64,000 bases of DNA from contig OY759265.1 of NCBI GenBank assembly GCA_963662155.1, positions 60,404,326-60,468,325 of the forward strand, written 5' to 3'. Made by a program: the position numbers and the translations under genes. This document shows, piece by piece, positions 1 to 11,518 of the stretch; positions within the stretch are counted from its first letter, which is position 1; the number at the start of each line of letters is the position of its first letter. The notes under the pieces were generated by a model that was given only the letters and a program-made list of their open reading frames with translations, made no database searches and was not told where the DNA came from. The stretch is from Lamellibrachia columna. Lineage: Eukaryota > Annelida > Polychaeta > Sabellida > Siboglinidae.

Positions 1-4
1 CAAG

Positions 5-352
5 ATGAAGAAAGAAGATGAAGAAACAAAGCCCTATAATCTACAGGAAACAAGTGCTACATCCAGCTCCATGTTCCCAAATATTTTCTGTATTTTTCAC
101 TTGCTCAAGCTAACATCGGTCACAAGTGCTGGAGTGGAGCGTGCTAATTCTGCACTCAAACTGGTGCAAACCATAATGTGGAGCACCGCGCACCAGGACC
201 GCCTCAATGCGTTGGTGCTACTTCATGTACACAAGGACTTCAAACTCAACATCCAAGCAGTTATTGACAAGTATAAATGGAAGCACCCAAGAAGGCTGCT
301 TTTATTGATCCTCTGCGCGAACATTGAACTGCTGCTGAATGATGCACACTAA
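5..352 (+). pseudogene. hAT-family transposase, C-terminal fragment (cut by window edge)
   Basis: A 115-codon open frame ends at a TAA at 350-352. Residues about 38-80 contain SVTSAGVERANSALK followed by RLNALVLLHVHKDF. This is the arrangement of the hAT C-terminal dimerisation region: a Ser-rich ER-S-F/A-LK core, then a short leucine-rich helix. The catalytic RNase H-like part would lie to the left, outside the window, so I cannot say whether the source copy is intact. The stop codon lies within the first unit of a 28-bp minisatellite. The family call rests on the dimerisation motif alone. Confidence 0.6.
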
Positions 353-1500
353 CTACACATACATATGTACAACACACTAACTACTCATACATATGTACAA
401 CACACTAACCACACATACATATGTACAACACACTAACCACACATACATATGTACAACACACTAACCACACATACATATGTACAACACACTAACCACACAT
501 ACATATGTACAACACACTAACCACACATACATATGTACAACACACTAACCACAAAATCATATGTACAAAACACTAACCACACATACATATGTACAACACA
601 CTAACCACACATACATATGTACAACACACTAACCACACATACATATGTACAACACACTAACCACACATACATATGTACAACACACTAACCACACATACAT
701 ATGTACAACACACTAACCACACATACATATGTACAACACACTAACCACACATACATATGTACAACACACTAACCACACATACATATGTACAACACACTAA
801 CCACACATACATATGTACAACACACTAACCACACATACATATGTACAGCACACTAACCACACATACATATGTACAACACACTAACCACACATACATATGT
901 ACAGCACACTAACCACACATACATATGTACAGCACACTAACCACACATACATATGTACAGCACACTAACCACACATACATATGTACAACACACTAACCAC
1001 ACATACATATGTACAACACAACAACCACACATACATATGTACAGCACACTAACCACACATACATATGTACAGCACACTAACCACACATGCATATGTACAG
1101 CACACTAACCACACATGCATATGTACAGCACACTAACCACACATACATATGTACAACACACTAACCACACATACATATGTACAACACACTAACCACACAT
1201 ACATATGTACAACACACTAACCACACATACATATGTACAACACACTAACCACACATACATATGTACAACACACTAACCACACATACATATGTACAACACA
1301 CTAACCACACATACATATGTACAACACACTAACCACACATACATATGTACAACACACTAACCACACATACATATGTACAACACACTAACCACACATACAT
1401 ATGTACAACACACTAACCACACATACATATGTACAACACACTAACCACACATACATATGTACAACACACTAACCACACATACATATGTACAACACACTAA
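350..1500. repeat. 28-bp minisatellite, about 41 copies
   Basis: The unit is about 28 bp (core ACATACATATGTACAACACA, then CTAACCAC), head to tail with few changes. An A-to-G variant (ACAGCACA) is clustered at about 845-1135, as expected if blocks of units were copied together. The core contains the palindrome CATATG. The array starts exactly at the stop codon of the hAT fragment. Confidence 0.95.
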
Positions 1501-2531
1501 TACATTAAAGATTAAACATTTCAATGTGTTCCTTTAATTAATATGACGATAAAATTATCCACGGTGGTTCACAAGTCATCCACCTGAGCCAACTTGCACC
1601 ATGTAATGGCCTGGAGAAACACCATATCAAGAATAGCTCCAACATCACCATTAATTTGACATGTACTGGTAATACCTTCTTGAGGTATTGCATGTTGAAC
1701 TTCAACTTGTTCGCAAAGTTGTCATCACAAAAATGTTTACTGTCGAATCTTAAAATTTGTTTTGTTCCCAGGATGCATATCATCCATATCTGTCGACAAT
1801 GTGTACCATTTGTAAACTCGGGTTTACCGCTTTACTTTTAAAAATGTATTGCTGCAAACAAGCCATAAAAAAAATTTACCATCTCAGGTTGTTTAACCAT
1901 GTTCTTACTGACTGTCGGCGGTGGCCTCAGTGGTCAGAACTTCAACTTTCCCTTGAAAATGACTTCCTGGCAAGGTGGCTTTGTAAAAAAAATTTCAATA
2001 CCCCAATGTTTGTCTGTTTTTTAAACAGCTGGAACTGGAAATTATTAACTATTGTCATAATCCGTGTCTGAAAAAAAAGAACTTGCCCAGATTTTTTTTC
2101 ACTGGCTCATTTTGATTTTGAACTGGAACATCTAAATTCACAGCCAAATATCACATTAATCAGAATGTCTTGGTACATTATATTTATTGTCAATCAGACT
2201 GTCTGCCTCCTTAGTATCACCAGCATGAAGTAAATTGGCGTAATATCCTTCAAACATTGTCAGACTCTACGATTCATTCTCGCAACTTTGTCCGCCATCT
2301 TTGCTTTTGTGTTTCCCGAGTATTCCAAAGATACTGACGTCGTTAAATGTGAATATCCAATAGGCATCCATGTTACAAATGCCAGGGGTTTCCCGTGCAT
2401 CTGCGGACTTCACTCCTTACCTGCATAATCAATCAATCATTGACAAAGGGTACATATCCTGATAAATAAAAAATTGCAAAGATTATTCCTATTTTCAAGA
2501 ACGATAAACATCATTTAAACAATTATAGAGC
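1501..2531. other. No gene recognised; AT-rich
   Basis: Only short open frames on both strands, none with a recognisable motif. I see no tandem repeat or clear inverted repeat. It may hold older transposon sequence linked to the hAT fragment, but nothing shows this. Confidence 0.5.
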
Positions 2532-2533
2532 TA

Positions 2534-3242
2534 CCGTATTTGACCGTGCTATCGCCCATACCCACAGTATCGCCCACCCACCATTTCACGGAAATTTGGG
2601 ATAAACCGCCCACCAGCTCACATTACCGCCCACCCCCCATCTCAGCCACACAGAATAATGTCAAAATGTGAATAACCATGCAGAAATGCCACAAAACGGG
2701 CAGCAAGTAAGTTATCGAATATTCTTTACAACGTCTGCTCCGTTGCACTGACATTGTTTCTGGCGAGGGTTGGCGCATCGGCCAGCATGTGTTGAGTAGC
2801 TCTGAAACTTGCCAATTTCGTCAAGTAGTCTTCTTTTTATATGCTGTAACTGTCTAATTAACTAATTACTAATGAACCATTTAATAACCAACTCCTCCCA
2901 CTGTAAGCCTTCAAGAGACGAGATTCGTTCGATAAAAGAGGGGCTGATCAATCATCCATGAAGTGAAAGCGTTTTCGTAGCGTCTACAAACAATGTTGCA
3001 ATATGTGACAAATTCAGATGAAAGTTGTCTATCAATCAAATTATTGGCTAAAGCTTTTGAATTTCTGCTATGACCGTGAGGCTTTGACGGGTTGATCTGG
3101 GCGTTGTGACGACATGGCTAGTGCGATAGGACAGACCAGTAGCGACACCTGCTGCATGTATTATTACCAACTTGGATGAAAAGTTTGGGCCGGTTTCACA
3201 AAGTTTGTGTATCGTACCATAATTATATAGTACTAATAACAG

Positions 3243-3273
<31 letters not shown>

Positions 3274-3611
3274 CTATATATCTGTAATTGTACAAAGGAG
3301 GGACGTTTGACAAAGAACACTGAACAGTCATACACAACACGATGCGAACAATTATACGTAATCTTCATCAAACGTCCGTAAGTTTCATATTAGTTCCTTC
3401 GTGTAGTACGGATGCTTCGTGAAACCGGCCTGGGGTCTGTTTGGTGCCTAGTTGCGATCATACATCCCCGGTCAGTTTACGTTGTTTCTGTAATTTTTGA
3501 AAGTGGGGGGGCATTAATGCGAACCCCCGTTATCGCCCATAACCACGTCATAAGCACCCATCCCACAATTAAAAAATATGGGCCCATGGGCGATAGTGCG
3601 GTCAAATACGG
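2534..3611. mobile_element. Non-autonomous DNA transposon with 27-bp TIRs and TA target duplication
   Basis: The left end reads CCGTATTTGACCGTGCTATC and continues GCCCAT. The right end at about 3586-3611 is its inverse complement with about one mismatch. TA dinucleotides flank both ends (2532-2533 and 3612-3613), which fits a Tc1/mariner or pogo-type element. The region just inside the left end has repeated CGCCCACC words, and the right end has related GCCCAT/GCACCCAT words. No transposase is visible inside. A (TA)n tract sits at about 3242-3268. Length is 1078 bp. Confidence 0.75.
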
Positions 3612-3613
3612 TA

Positions 3614-4190
3614 TATCACTGCTCCTTTCTAATAAAGGTTCTATGTTGAGTGTTTAAAAAACAGTCTATACTCAAATATTTCAGTATTTTACTATAAATA
3701 CACTTTTGTATGTAAATAAATATGGATTTAGAGCTCAATACTCAACTGAATTAGCATTAACTGAATTGATAGATCACATTTATTTAGATCTTGATAAAAA
3801 TAGACTACCGTAAATTCTGTATTTGTAGCAGCGGCTTCAATTACAATAGTGTGTAGCCGGATTGACGATGATGACGGCAAAGTTGGGGTGCGGCTTTAAA
3901 TACAGTAATTTGCTGAAAAAAATCGTGAAAGTTGGCTCATTGGGTTGTCAGTGGTACGGTAACGGCTATAGTGCAGTCAATTTATAATCAATGATAAAAC
4001 GAAGTCGGATGTATCAATAAAACATTGTATTGTATAGTCAACACATCATATTATTGTGAAGCGCTTTGATTGGTATTTAGTTAGCTAAAAAGCGCTATAT
4101 TAAGAAACGGAATTATTATTATTATTATTATTACAATAATTGGCACTGGTGCAAGATAAATTACATAAAACATAAACCCTGTGTCCATAG
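3614..4190. other. No gene; possible small degenerate MITE
   Basis: At 3816-3920 there is an imperfect inverted pair: TACCGTAAATTCTGTATTTG on the left, and sequence ending AAATACAGTAATTT on the right. It looks like a short TA-flanked miniature element, but the match has gaps. A (ATT)n tract lies at about 4113-4132. No coding sequence seen. Confidence 0.3.
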
Positions 4191-4221
4191 TGTTCAAAAA
4201 CTAAGATGAAACAAGTCACAG

Positions 4222-4600
4222 TTAGAATCCTTCAAAATCACTGTCGTCGCTATCAAAGAACGCTGCCGGGACCGGGATGGCGGCGTCATTCCACATATCC
4301 GTGTCGGAGTCGTCGGCGTCGCAGACCGGGGGCGCGCGCATTGGGCAAACATCTTCGAAAATGACGTCGTCATCCATTCCATCTAGATTGTTGGAGATGC
4401 CGCACTTCTTAAAGCTATGTTCAATCATGGCAGATGGTATTGCATCCCACGCCTTCACAAGCCACTCCACGAGAATCTCCTTGGTCGGAGCACGACGGCT
4501 GCCAGCGGGAGTGAGCGACGGTTTGCTGTGTATCATCCAGTGTTCCCACATGTATCGCATCTGCTGCTTGAATGGGCAGTTGATATACCTATAGCGATAT
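4222..4600 (-). pseudogene. pogo/Tigger-like DDE transposase, C-terminal fragment
   Basis: Read on the minus strand, the frame gives YINCPFKQQMRYMWEHW, then a segment with EWLVKAWDAIPSAMIEHSF, then KKCGISNNLDGMDDD and an acidic tail ending DSDDSDFEGF. The order W-x-AW, SF-K-CGI-N and an acidic tail is typical of the C-terminus of pogo/Tigger/Jerky-type transposases, after the DDE catalytic core. The core itself is absent upstream (above 4600), so this is a 5'-truncated remnant. The nearby TA-flanked element at 2534-3611 has the same target-site preference, but no direct link is visible. Confidence 0.6.
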
Positions 4601-4759
4601 TTATAGATTTTACACTATTGACCATGTAATCCTTATCAGTAAGCTTGAACATTATGGCATAATTGAAAAAAAATTAGAATTAGAATTAGGTTTAAAAGCT
4701 ACATATACAACAGATAACAATATGTTGAACACCAATCAGCCGCAGAAACAACACCAATC

Positions 4760-5093
4760 AGGGCTACATACCTCAAGGGTCAATTTTAGGACCTCTACTA
4801 TTCCTAGTATATATTAATGACCTAGCAATGGCTAGTTCTAAAAAAATGACACCCATCATGTATGCTGACTATACCACCCTGCTCAGCACACTAGATAACT
4901 TCACAAGTAACCATACAACCAACTCGATATCGAATCATTAAATACAGAATTAACCAAGACAACAGATTGGCTAGCTGTGAATAAGCTCTCCCTGGATGCA
5001 AACAAAACAAACATTATTTTCACAGTAAACAAAAAACACTGAAAACGAACAAAATCCCTAATAATATTGAAGTCAATCACATGGCAATTAAGG
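4760..5093 (+). pseudogene. CR1-group LINE reverse transcriptase, fragment 1
   Basis: The translation gives PQGSILGPLLFLVYINDL and then MYADYTTLLS, the palm motifs of a non-LTR reverse transcriptase. The catalytic YADD has become YADY, so it would be inactive. After a frame change it continues with DWLAVNKLSLDANKTNIIF. The frame is lost near 5093 and the same reverse transcriptase resumes near 6218 and again at 8761, so later DNA has split this copy. Confidence 0.65.
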
Positions 5094-5903
5094 TAGATAT
5101 TATATTCTTCTATTGAATGAAGTTTCCGTACTTTTTAAGATAAAAAACACTTCTTCACAGGCTGTAGTTGAAATACCATATAATATTCCAGATTAATAAA
5201 ATCTAGTTTTTCATTTATTTGGTTATGTTACAAGATTTATAAAAAAAAAATTTTAATGTGAAAAAATAGCCACAAAATGCAAAATGATGTTGTTTTGAGA
5301 AAATCCCCAAAGAAACAAATGACATAAGAATGAAAGTGTCAGTGATAACTCTACGGAAAATGTTGGTTAACATAAACGAATTATGTGTCACCATGAATAA
5401 GTTCACAAAAAGTTGAATGAAGCCTAAAGGGCAGTGCATTTTTACACAAACCCTTCACCAATCGTAATTCAAATTCGTGTAATTTTCTCTACATTTAACA
5501 TGTGTCCATACGCCAAATTGCAGCTTTGTAAGGTGTGTAGTTAAAAAGAAAAGTTAATTAAGCATCGTTTCCTGGTTGTTAGTGATAACAGAAATGTCAA
5601 TAGATACACATATCATGCTAGACATTTTATGTTTTTCACTAGCGTTTTTACATATTGACAAAACATAATGGTCATTTCTAATATTGACATGTCCCCTTAA
5701 TTTGCTGCCACAATGGTCCTTGAATCTGTATTTCTACAATATCAGGTTACGCCAGCCATCTGACAGACACATGGCAGGGTGTGTTTATAACTTTGATTGG
5801 CCTGTTATCTGCGGGTCACATCTACTTGGCCATTTCCATTACAGCTTCAAAGGCACAATAAACTATGTTAGCTCTGATATTTGCATGATTTAGTTAGGTA
5901 GAT
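5094..5903. other. Insertion of unknown type inside the LINE
   Basis: AT-rich DNA separating two parts of one LINE reading frame. No recognisable motif in any frame and no clear terminal repeats. It probably entered as part of the rearrangement that also made the duplication at 5904-7130. Confidence 0.4.
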
Positions 5904-6217
5904 ATGGTACTTATGTGTACTGGAGTCACAGTAACCAGACAATATGTTCCACGTTTACAGTGAACGAATAAGAAGTCAGTGTTTCCAAGAAGTCTGTGTC
6001 TCCAAGAAGTCAGTGTTTCCAAGAAGTCAGTGTTTCCAAGAAGCCAGGGGATTTCCAAATGAATTGGTTTTTTAAAGGATGGATTGGCGAAATACGACGT
6101 TAGTGCCAGGTGATTATTTGTAGTGTCGATGTCCAGGTCAATATTTCCTAGCATGTTATGACGAAGAAAAATGAAAAAATCAACTGACACATTAGCTGCC
6201 CAAGGTACCTTAAATGT

Positions 6218-6324
6218 GTAACACACTTTAAATTTCTTGGCATTCTCATAGACTCTAATTTAACATGGTATCCTCACGTCAATTATATAACAAACTATCA
6301 AGGATATGTTGAATTATATCTAGA
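6218..6324 (+). pseudogene. CR1-group LINE reverse transcriptase, fragment 2
   Basis: The translation contains THFKFLGILIDSNLTWYPHV, matching the reverse-transcriptase thumb motif FLG-x-x-ID-x-x-LTW-x-x-H. It is the next block expected after fragment 1. It is present again at about 6882-6991 in the duplicated copy, and inverted in part at 6552-6604. The insertion of the CAGGG element at 6325/6992 interrupts it. Confidence 0.65.
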
Positions 6325-6604
6325 CAGGGCTTGACATTAACAGTTGCCCGACTGCCTGGTACAGTTGGGCAACCAAGCCTACACTGCCACTTGCCCGTCT
6401 GTTCATGGGCAAGCAAAGTCATTGTAGTACTTGGTACAATGACTTTGCTTGCCCATGAATAAATTCCACTTGCCCGTCTGGGCAAGTGGCAGTGTAGGCT
6501 TGGTTGCCCAACTGTACCGGGCAGTCGGGCAACTGTTAATGTCAAGCCCTGTCTAGATATAATTCAACATATCCTTGATAGTTTGTTATATAATTGACGT
6601 GAGG
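6272..6604. repeat. 333-bp near-perfect palindrome
   Basis: The left arm begins CCTCACGTCAATTATATAAC and the right arm ends with its inverse complement at 6604. Each arm holds LINE sequence followed by the first part of the CAGGGCTTGACATTAA element (6325 onward; mirrored to 6551). The fold point is at about 6438, in GTACTTGGTAC. A smaller inverted block (ACTTGCCC/GGGCAAGT) near the centre makes the symmetry imperfect there. Confidence 0.9.
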
Positions 6605-7132
6605 ATGGTACTTATGTGTACTGGATTCACAGTAACCAGACAATATGTTCCACGTTTACAGTGAACGAATAAGAAGTCAGTGTTTCCAAGAAGTCAGTGT
6701 TTCCAAGAAGTCAGGGGATTTCCAAACGAATTGGTTTTTTAAAGGATGGATTGGCGAAATACGACGTTAGAGCCAGGTGATTATTTGTAGTGTCGATGTC
6801 CAGGTCAATATTTCCTAGCATGTTATGGCGAAGAAAAATGAAAAAATCAACTGACACATTAGCTGCCCAAGGTACCTTAAATGTGTAACACACTTTAAAT
6901 TTCTTGGCATTCTCATAGACTCTAATTTAACATGGTATCCTCACGTCAATTATATAACAAACTATCAAGGATATGTTGAATTATATCTAGACAGGGCTTG
7001 ACATTAACAGTTGCCCGACTGCCTGGTACAGTTGGGCAACCAAGCCTACACTGCCACTTGCCCAGACGGGCAAGTGGAATTTATTCATGGGCAAGCAAAG
7101 TCATTGTAGTACTTGCCTGATCAACACTACTA

Positions 7133-7400
7133 TATTTCAATTTCATTTTTTATTTCAATTACAATTACACTCATAATTTTTCAAATGAATTACAATTACA
7201 CCATTTCAATTACAATTACATTATGCAGAACCAAATATATTCAGCATAACATTTGTTAATTATATATTTTTGCATGTTTTGCTGTATTACAATATTTTGT
7301 ACACAATTGATAAACAAATATAACAATAATGTTTGTACATTCTGTTGAATTGTGACTTTGAATTATACTAAAAAGACATTTGTTTAAAATATATTTTTAT
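7133..7400. repeat. Inner inverted arm, left (pairs with 8303-8575)
   Basis: This arm contains ACCAAATATATTCAGCATAA and later GAATTGTGACTTTGAATTAT. The inverse complement of both, with small indels, occurs at 8303-8575. The flanking TTACAATTACA-rich parts also pair. The spacer between the arms is about 0.9 kb. Confidence 0.8.
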
Positions 7401-8302
7401 TATTGTACGTTAGAAACAATAACAACATCCAGTCAATCGAACATTTATCAGACTTTGGAGTGCACTCTAAACAATGTCCTGATTATGGTTTAGAATTTTT
7501 TCTGTAATTGTTATTTTGTATAATTAAAAAATTATTTCAATTACAATCAATTACAGCATGTTTCATATCACAAACTACCTGAACAAACTATCAATAAAAA
7601 TATAATTTAAAGTCTAACGTGAGTTGAAAATCAAGACCAATGCTTAGTTATATATTTATATTTACGTTACAGTATTCACTGTTTGGTGGGTACTGACTGG
7701 TCCATGGTGCTAGTGGTGGGTAGCCTTAGTGATTAGCCTTTTCAATAAGTTGGTAACAGCCAGGAACCAATAAACAATGCACAGACATTGTCAGACAATG
7801 GCTAAGCTGGTATTCAAACAACACCTGTAGCCTGATATTGCTTCAGAAAATATCAGCTCAGTGAAACATTGCATAGTTAGCAAGCCAATTACACCCCTTG
7901 TGTTGTGGTGGACTGGAGACAGGTCAGGTGGCAAGGACCATTTATATGGTCTCTCTCCCCATTCCCAACACAAAGCAAAGGGCAGACCAATTAAGAATGT
8001 TAGCTCAGAGCAGGAGCTACAACCTTAAAGTAAACACATCATACCCTATTATTAGTATTTTCAGAAGACAAATGTAAGAAATGCACACAGATAAACATCT
8101 GCAAAAGTTGAAAGGATGCTTAGAGAAGAACTACAAATTAATATTGTATTATGGCCTTGTGGGATTTTGTCCAATTTTCATATTGTTGTATTTTGTCCTG
8201 TGGGATTTTGTTAACTTTTCATATTGTATGATTTTGTCTGTAAGGAATATGTCCTGTAGGATTATGTCTGGATACTGTACTGTATTTTGATATAATAAAA
8301 AT

Positions 8303-8575
8303 ATGTTTTAAATGGCTATCGTTTTATTTAGTATAATTCAAAGTCACAATTCAACAAAATGTACAAACATTACCGTTATATTTGTTTATCAGTTGTGTAT
8401 AAAATATTGAAATTCAGCAAAAATACATAATTAACAAATGTTGAATATATTTGGTTCCACATAATGTAGTTGTAATTGAAACAGTGTAATTATAATTAAT
8501 TTGGAAAATTATGAATGTAATTGTAGTTGTAAATTAAAAATGAAATGTAATTGATATAATTGTGTGTAACTGGAT
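8303..8575. repeat. Inner inverted arm, right (pairs with 7133-7400)
   Basis: Contains ATAATTCAAAGTCACAATTC and GTATAAAATATTGAAATTCA, the inverse complement of the left arm with scattered differences. The divergence suggests that this inner foldback is older than the palindrome at 6272-6604. Confidence 0.8.
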
Positions 8576-8760
8576 CCAACCCTGCATAATTGATTTTATT
8601 GATCTGCATTGGTTTTATGGTTGCTATATTAAAGCCACACGGTGACATTACTTTTATTTGTCTACAAACACAAGCTAATACATTTATTTCATCCATGATT
8701 TTCGGGGCAAGTAAAAAATTTGGTCAGGCAAGTGGCCAAAAACCTTAATGTCAAGCCCTG

Positions 8761-9050
8761 TACTAGATCAAGACACTATGTGCCAGGGTACATCTTGAAA
8801 ATAATCTATAATTCACTATTTCTATCTCACCTAAATTATGGAACAACAGCTTGGGGTTTCAATGTAGGACCACGAATAAGTTGCAAAAAAGCAAATTAGA
8901 GCTTTATACAGTAAGTATAACTTGCATGCCACACCTTTATTTAAGAATCCTTAACTACTGAAGGCAGAGAACATTTTAAAACTCTCATGTTTCAAACTTT
9001 TATACAAATACAATGTCTGAAATTTGTATTTTATATCGAATTAGCATAGA
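8761..9050 (+). pseudogene. CR1-group LINE reverse transcriptase, fragment 3
   Basis: Directly after the hAT-type element the frame reads YIIYNSLFLSHLNYGTTAWG. This is the block (L-x-H-L-x-Y-x-x-x-x-WG) that follows the thumb motif of fragment 2. Downstream frames are shifted but still show a tail with a CLKF motif. Together with 4760-5093 and 6218-6324 it reconstructs a single interrupted LINE. Confidence 0.65.
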
Positions 9051-9079
9051 TTAGTAAGTATTGTAATGTGCATCACTAA

Positions 9080-10066
9080 TACAGTCAAGATTTAACCAGA
9101 TTTGCCATCCAAGGCAAAGGCCCAGATGGCAAGTGGACAAGGAAGCCATTGGCTTATTGAGAGTCCATCAGTGTTCGTCTACGTGTAACCCGCCCTCCTG
9201 AGATTTGTGTCCAACTTGTTTTTAAACATATTCACGCTGCTAGCGGTTATACAATCCATAGATAATTTGTTCCTTTCATTTACTGTACTCTGTTAGAATG
9301 AGTACTTCCTGATATCCAATCTACACTGATCCTTTACTAACTTTACCTCATGTCCTCTAGTTCTGCTATCTTTCTTGAGAGATAAAAACATATTTCTATC
9401 AACATTTTCATACCCATTCAATATCTTAAAAACTTCAATCTGATCTCCTCTTAACCTCCTTGTCTCTAGAGTTGTTAAACCACATTCTTTCAGGCGTTCT
9501 TCATAACTAAGGTCTCTCAGTTCTGGAATCATTTTAGTTGCTCTCCTCTGTATGCGTTCAATGGTATCTAAATCTATATGCTTCTTACAATATGGTCTCC
9601 ACGCTTGTATACAGTATTCTAAATGAGGTCTAACTATTGCTTTATGCAGAGGTATAATTAGCTTTTTATCCTTGTAAGTTATGTTTTTCGTAATCAACCC
9701 AAGAATTTGATTACCCTTTGAAGCTGCAATACCACACTGTTCTGAAACTTTCATATCAGCACTTATTGTAACTCCTAAGTCCTTTTCTTTTACAGTAGTA
9801 CCCAGAACAGTATCTCCCATTTTATAGTTTACATCCAAGTTCCCATGTCCTGTATGTAGGCATTTACATTTCCCAAAATTGAACAACATCTGCCATTTCT
9901 CAGACCATTTCACTAATCTGTCTAGATCGTTTTGTAAATGTTGTTTACCACCACCAGTGTTAACCTTTCTAAATACTTTTTTGTCATCTGCAAATTTGAG
10001 TATGTTACTTGTTATATTGTCATCCAAGTCATTGATATATATTAAGAATAATAAAGGTCCAACCCA
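9080..10066 (-). pseudogene. CR1-clade LINE, 3' end of reverse transcriptase plus 3' UTR
   Basis: A 244-codon minus-strand frame (9293-10027) begins inside the reverse transcriptase. It shows KFADDKKVFRKV (intact catalytic FADD), KDLGVTISADMKVSEQ, PHLEYCIQAWRPYCKKHID and GLTTLETRRLRGDQIEVFKI. The GPLLFLIYIND palm block lies just upstream, at about 10025-10066. The copy is 5'-truncated near 10066, as is usual for target-primed reverse transcription. The 3' UTR (about 9080-9290) includes GATGGCAAGTGGACAAGGAA, which also occurs near 56330 and, more diverged, in inverse near 55720. Confidence 0.8.
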
Positions 10067-10472
10067 GTCATGGCTGCCAGAATGAATTGGCGGGTGGGGC
10101 TGATAACCTGCACATTTTGGAATCGACGGCCACAGGTAAAAAGGCCTTAATTTCGAACACTCATTCTGAAGATCTGATCAATGAGGAACCAAACGGTTCC
10201 TGCGATCAGAACTATCTTACAGTATCCTGAGTCTAAAGTAACATAAAAACTACATGCGTTAGTATTAGTAGTAAAAAAAGCCTTGAAAGATATTATTGAA
10301 ATGTTACTGTCAGGCATCGTTAAGACAGATATTTCACAATTTTTTTTGCAACCACGGCACGGGTGGTACACTGCGACTTTTTGTGGTGGTGCATTGTAAC
10401 TGGTGCACTGCCACTAAGATTTGCGGTGGTGTCAGGGTAGTGGCAGTGGGGCATTCCTACCGTCCCAAGCAT
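10067..10472. other. No gene recognised
   Basis: Lies between the truncated LINE and the long inverted repeat. It contains short G/T-rich runs and GGTGGT words but no convincing frame or repeat. Confidence 0.5.
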
Positions 10473-10808
10473 GGGCAACTGAATCAGCTTGAGCCCCTGT
10501 AACTAATATATATATATATATATAACAGGGTATGCAACTAGGAATGACGCCACTCACCTTTCAACATCCGTATCTCGGCGTTGCGATGCGTAATCCGAAT
10601 ACTACGAGTACACACAAGTGTCCCAATGAATAAACTTTCACTATACCTACTTGTCATTAAAAACACATATGGATTTCTTATGAAGAGGTATGTTAACGAC
10701 CGTACGCACAGAAATCACATGAAAACTAATACGATCACGTGACAATGTTACCGGAAGTGAGGTGCGACCTCCCTTGTTAGCCAAATAGTCTACCCAACAA
10801 ACGGAGCT
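10473..10808 (+). repeat. Long inverted repeat, left copy
   Basis: Pairs with 16946-17276 on the opposite strand. Shared landmarks include TAGTCTACCCAACAAA at the inner edge. The copies differ at many single positions, so they have diverged for some time. Confidence 0.85.
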
Positions 10809-11245
10809 AATGATCATCCTGACACATTCTACAGCAGGTGTGCATCGACAATCCTCTTGCAAAGGTCAAACACGTGGTGAACAGGTAAAATTTTCTCAAT
10901 GAAGACTACGGAAGACATAACGTTTTGGCAAGTTATTTATGTTATTTAAAGATTACTACAATCTATAAATATAGTTATTTCATTTCTGAGGTTGTTTCCT
11001 TGTTGTTGCTAGTGTCATTTCTAAATACTATTGTTTGTACTATAATTTTGTCTTGCAAACTTTCTACGCACTATTTAAACCATTTCCAAATAAGGTTATT
11101 TGTTTAAAAACAATTATTTCTTAGACCTTTTTGAAATAGCTGCATATATATATAAGAATGATTTAAAATTGTTGTAATAAAATTTTTTTTTATAGGTTAT
11201 TACACAACTACATTGAGGGTGATAGAAGATTGAAAATGAATGAAA

Positions 11246-11305
11246 ATGAAGGACGTTTTCAACCACTATGTTTGTGCTGCAACTGAAGAAGAAAAGCACG
11301 CCTAT
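11246..11305 (+). CDS. Unrecognised split gene, candidate exon 1
   Basis: From an ATG the frame reads MKDVFNHYVCAATEEEKHAY (20 codons) and ends at a good splice donor, TAT|GTAAGT. The next candidate exon starts in phase. I do not recognise the protein. It lies inside the long-inverted-repeat element, so it may be that element's own gene. The exon is inferred from splice signals and phase only. Confidence 0.35.
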
Positions 11306-11518
11306 GTAAGTATGTAATTGTATGAAAGAAAAAAAAATTTTTAATATAAAAATACGAATACAGTCACAGTAGCAGTATTTTATGACATTGTTCGTGTGTA
11401 TCACGCATATTATTAATTATTTATAAACATGTTTGTAAATAAAAATTTATTAAACTTTATTATAAATGTACATTAAATAACTAATATAGACATGCATTAC
11501 ATATGTATTTATTTTCAG

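Larger units (their letters stand above)
5904..7130. repeat. Direct duplication of about 0.5-0.7 kb with a palindrome between copies
   Basis: Sequence starting ATGGTACTTATGTGTACTGG at 5904 recurs at 6605 with few changes. Both copies run through a 17-18-bp mini-repeat (GTCAGTGTTTCCAAGAA; about four units in copy 1, two in copy 2), then a LINE piece and then the start of a CAGGGCTTGACATTAA element. Copy 1 folds back into a palindrome at about 6438. Copy 2 continues into the full element that starts at 6992. Confidence 0.85.
6992..8760. mobile_element. Foldback hAT-type non-autonomous transposon
   Basis: The ends are an exact 16-bp inverted repeat: CAGGGCTTGACATTAA at 6992 and TTAATGTCAAGCCCTG at 8745-8760. 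The CAGGG start is typical of hAT elements. The flanks TATCTAGA (left) and TACTAGA (right) look like an 8-bp target duplication that has lost a base. Inside are long inverted arms (about 7133-7400 and 8303-8575). No transposase is readable inside; short open frames there have no motif. It sits within a LINE whose coding sequence resumes directly after it. Confidence 0.75.

Noticed and set aside
4277..4629. Plus-strand frames opposite the pogo-like fragment
   Set aside because: Antisense shadows; the minus strand carries the family motifs.
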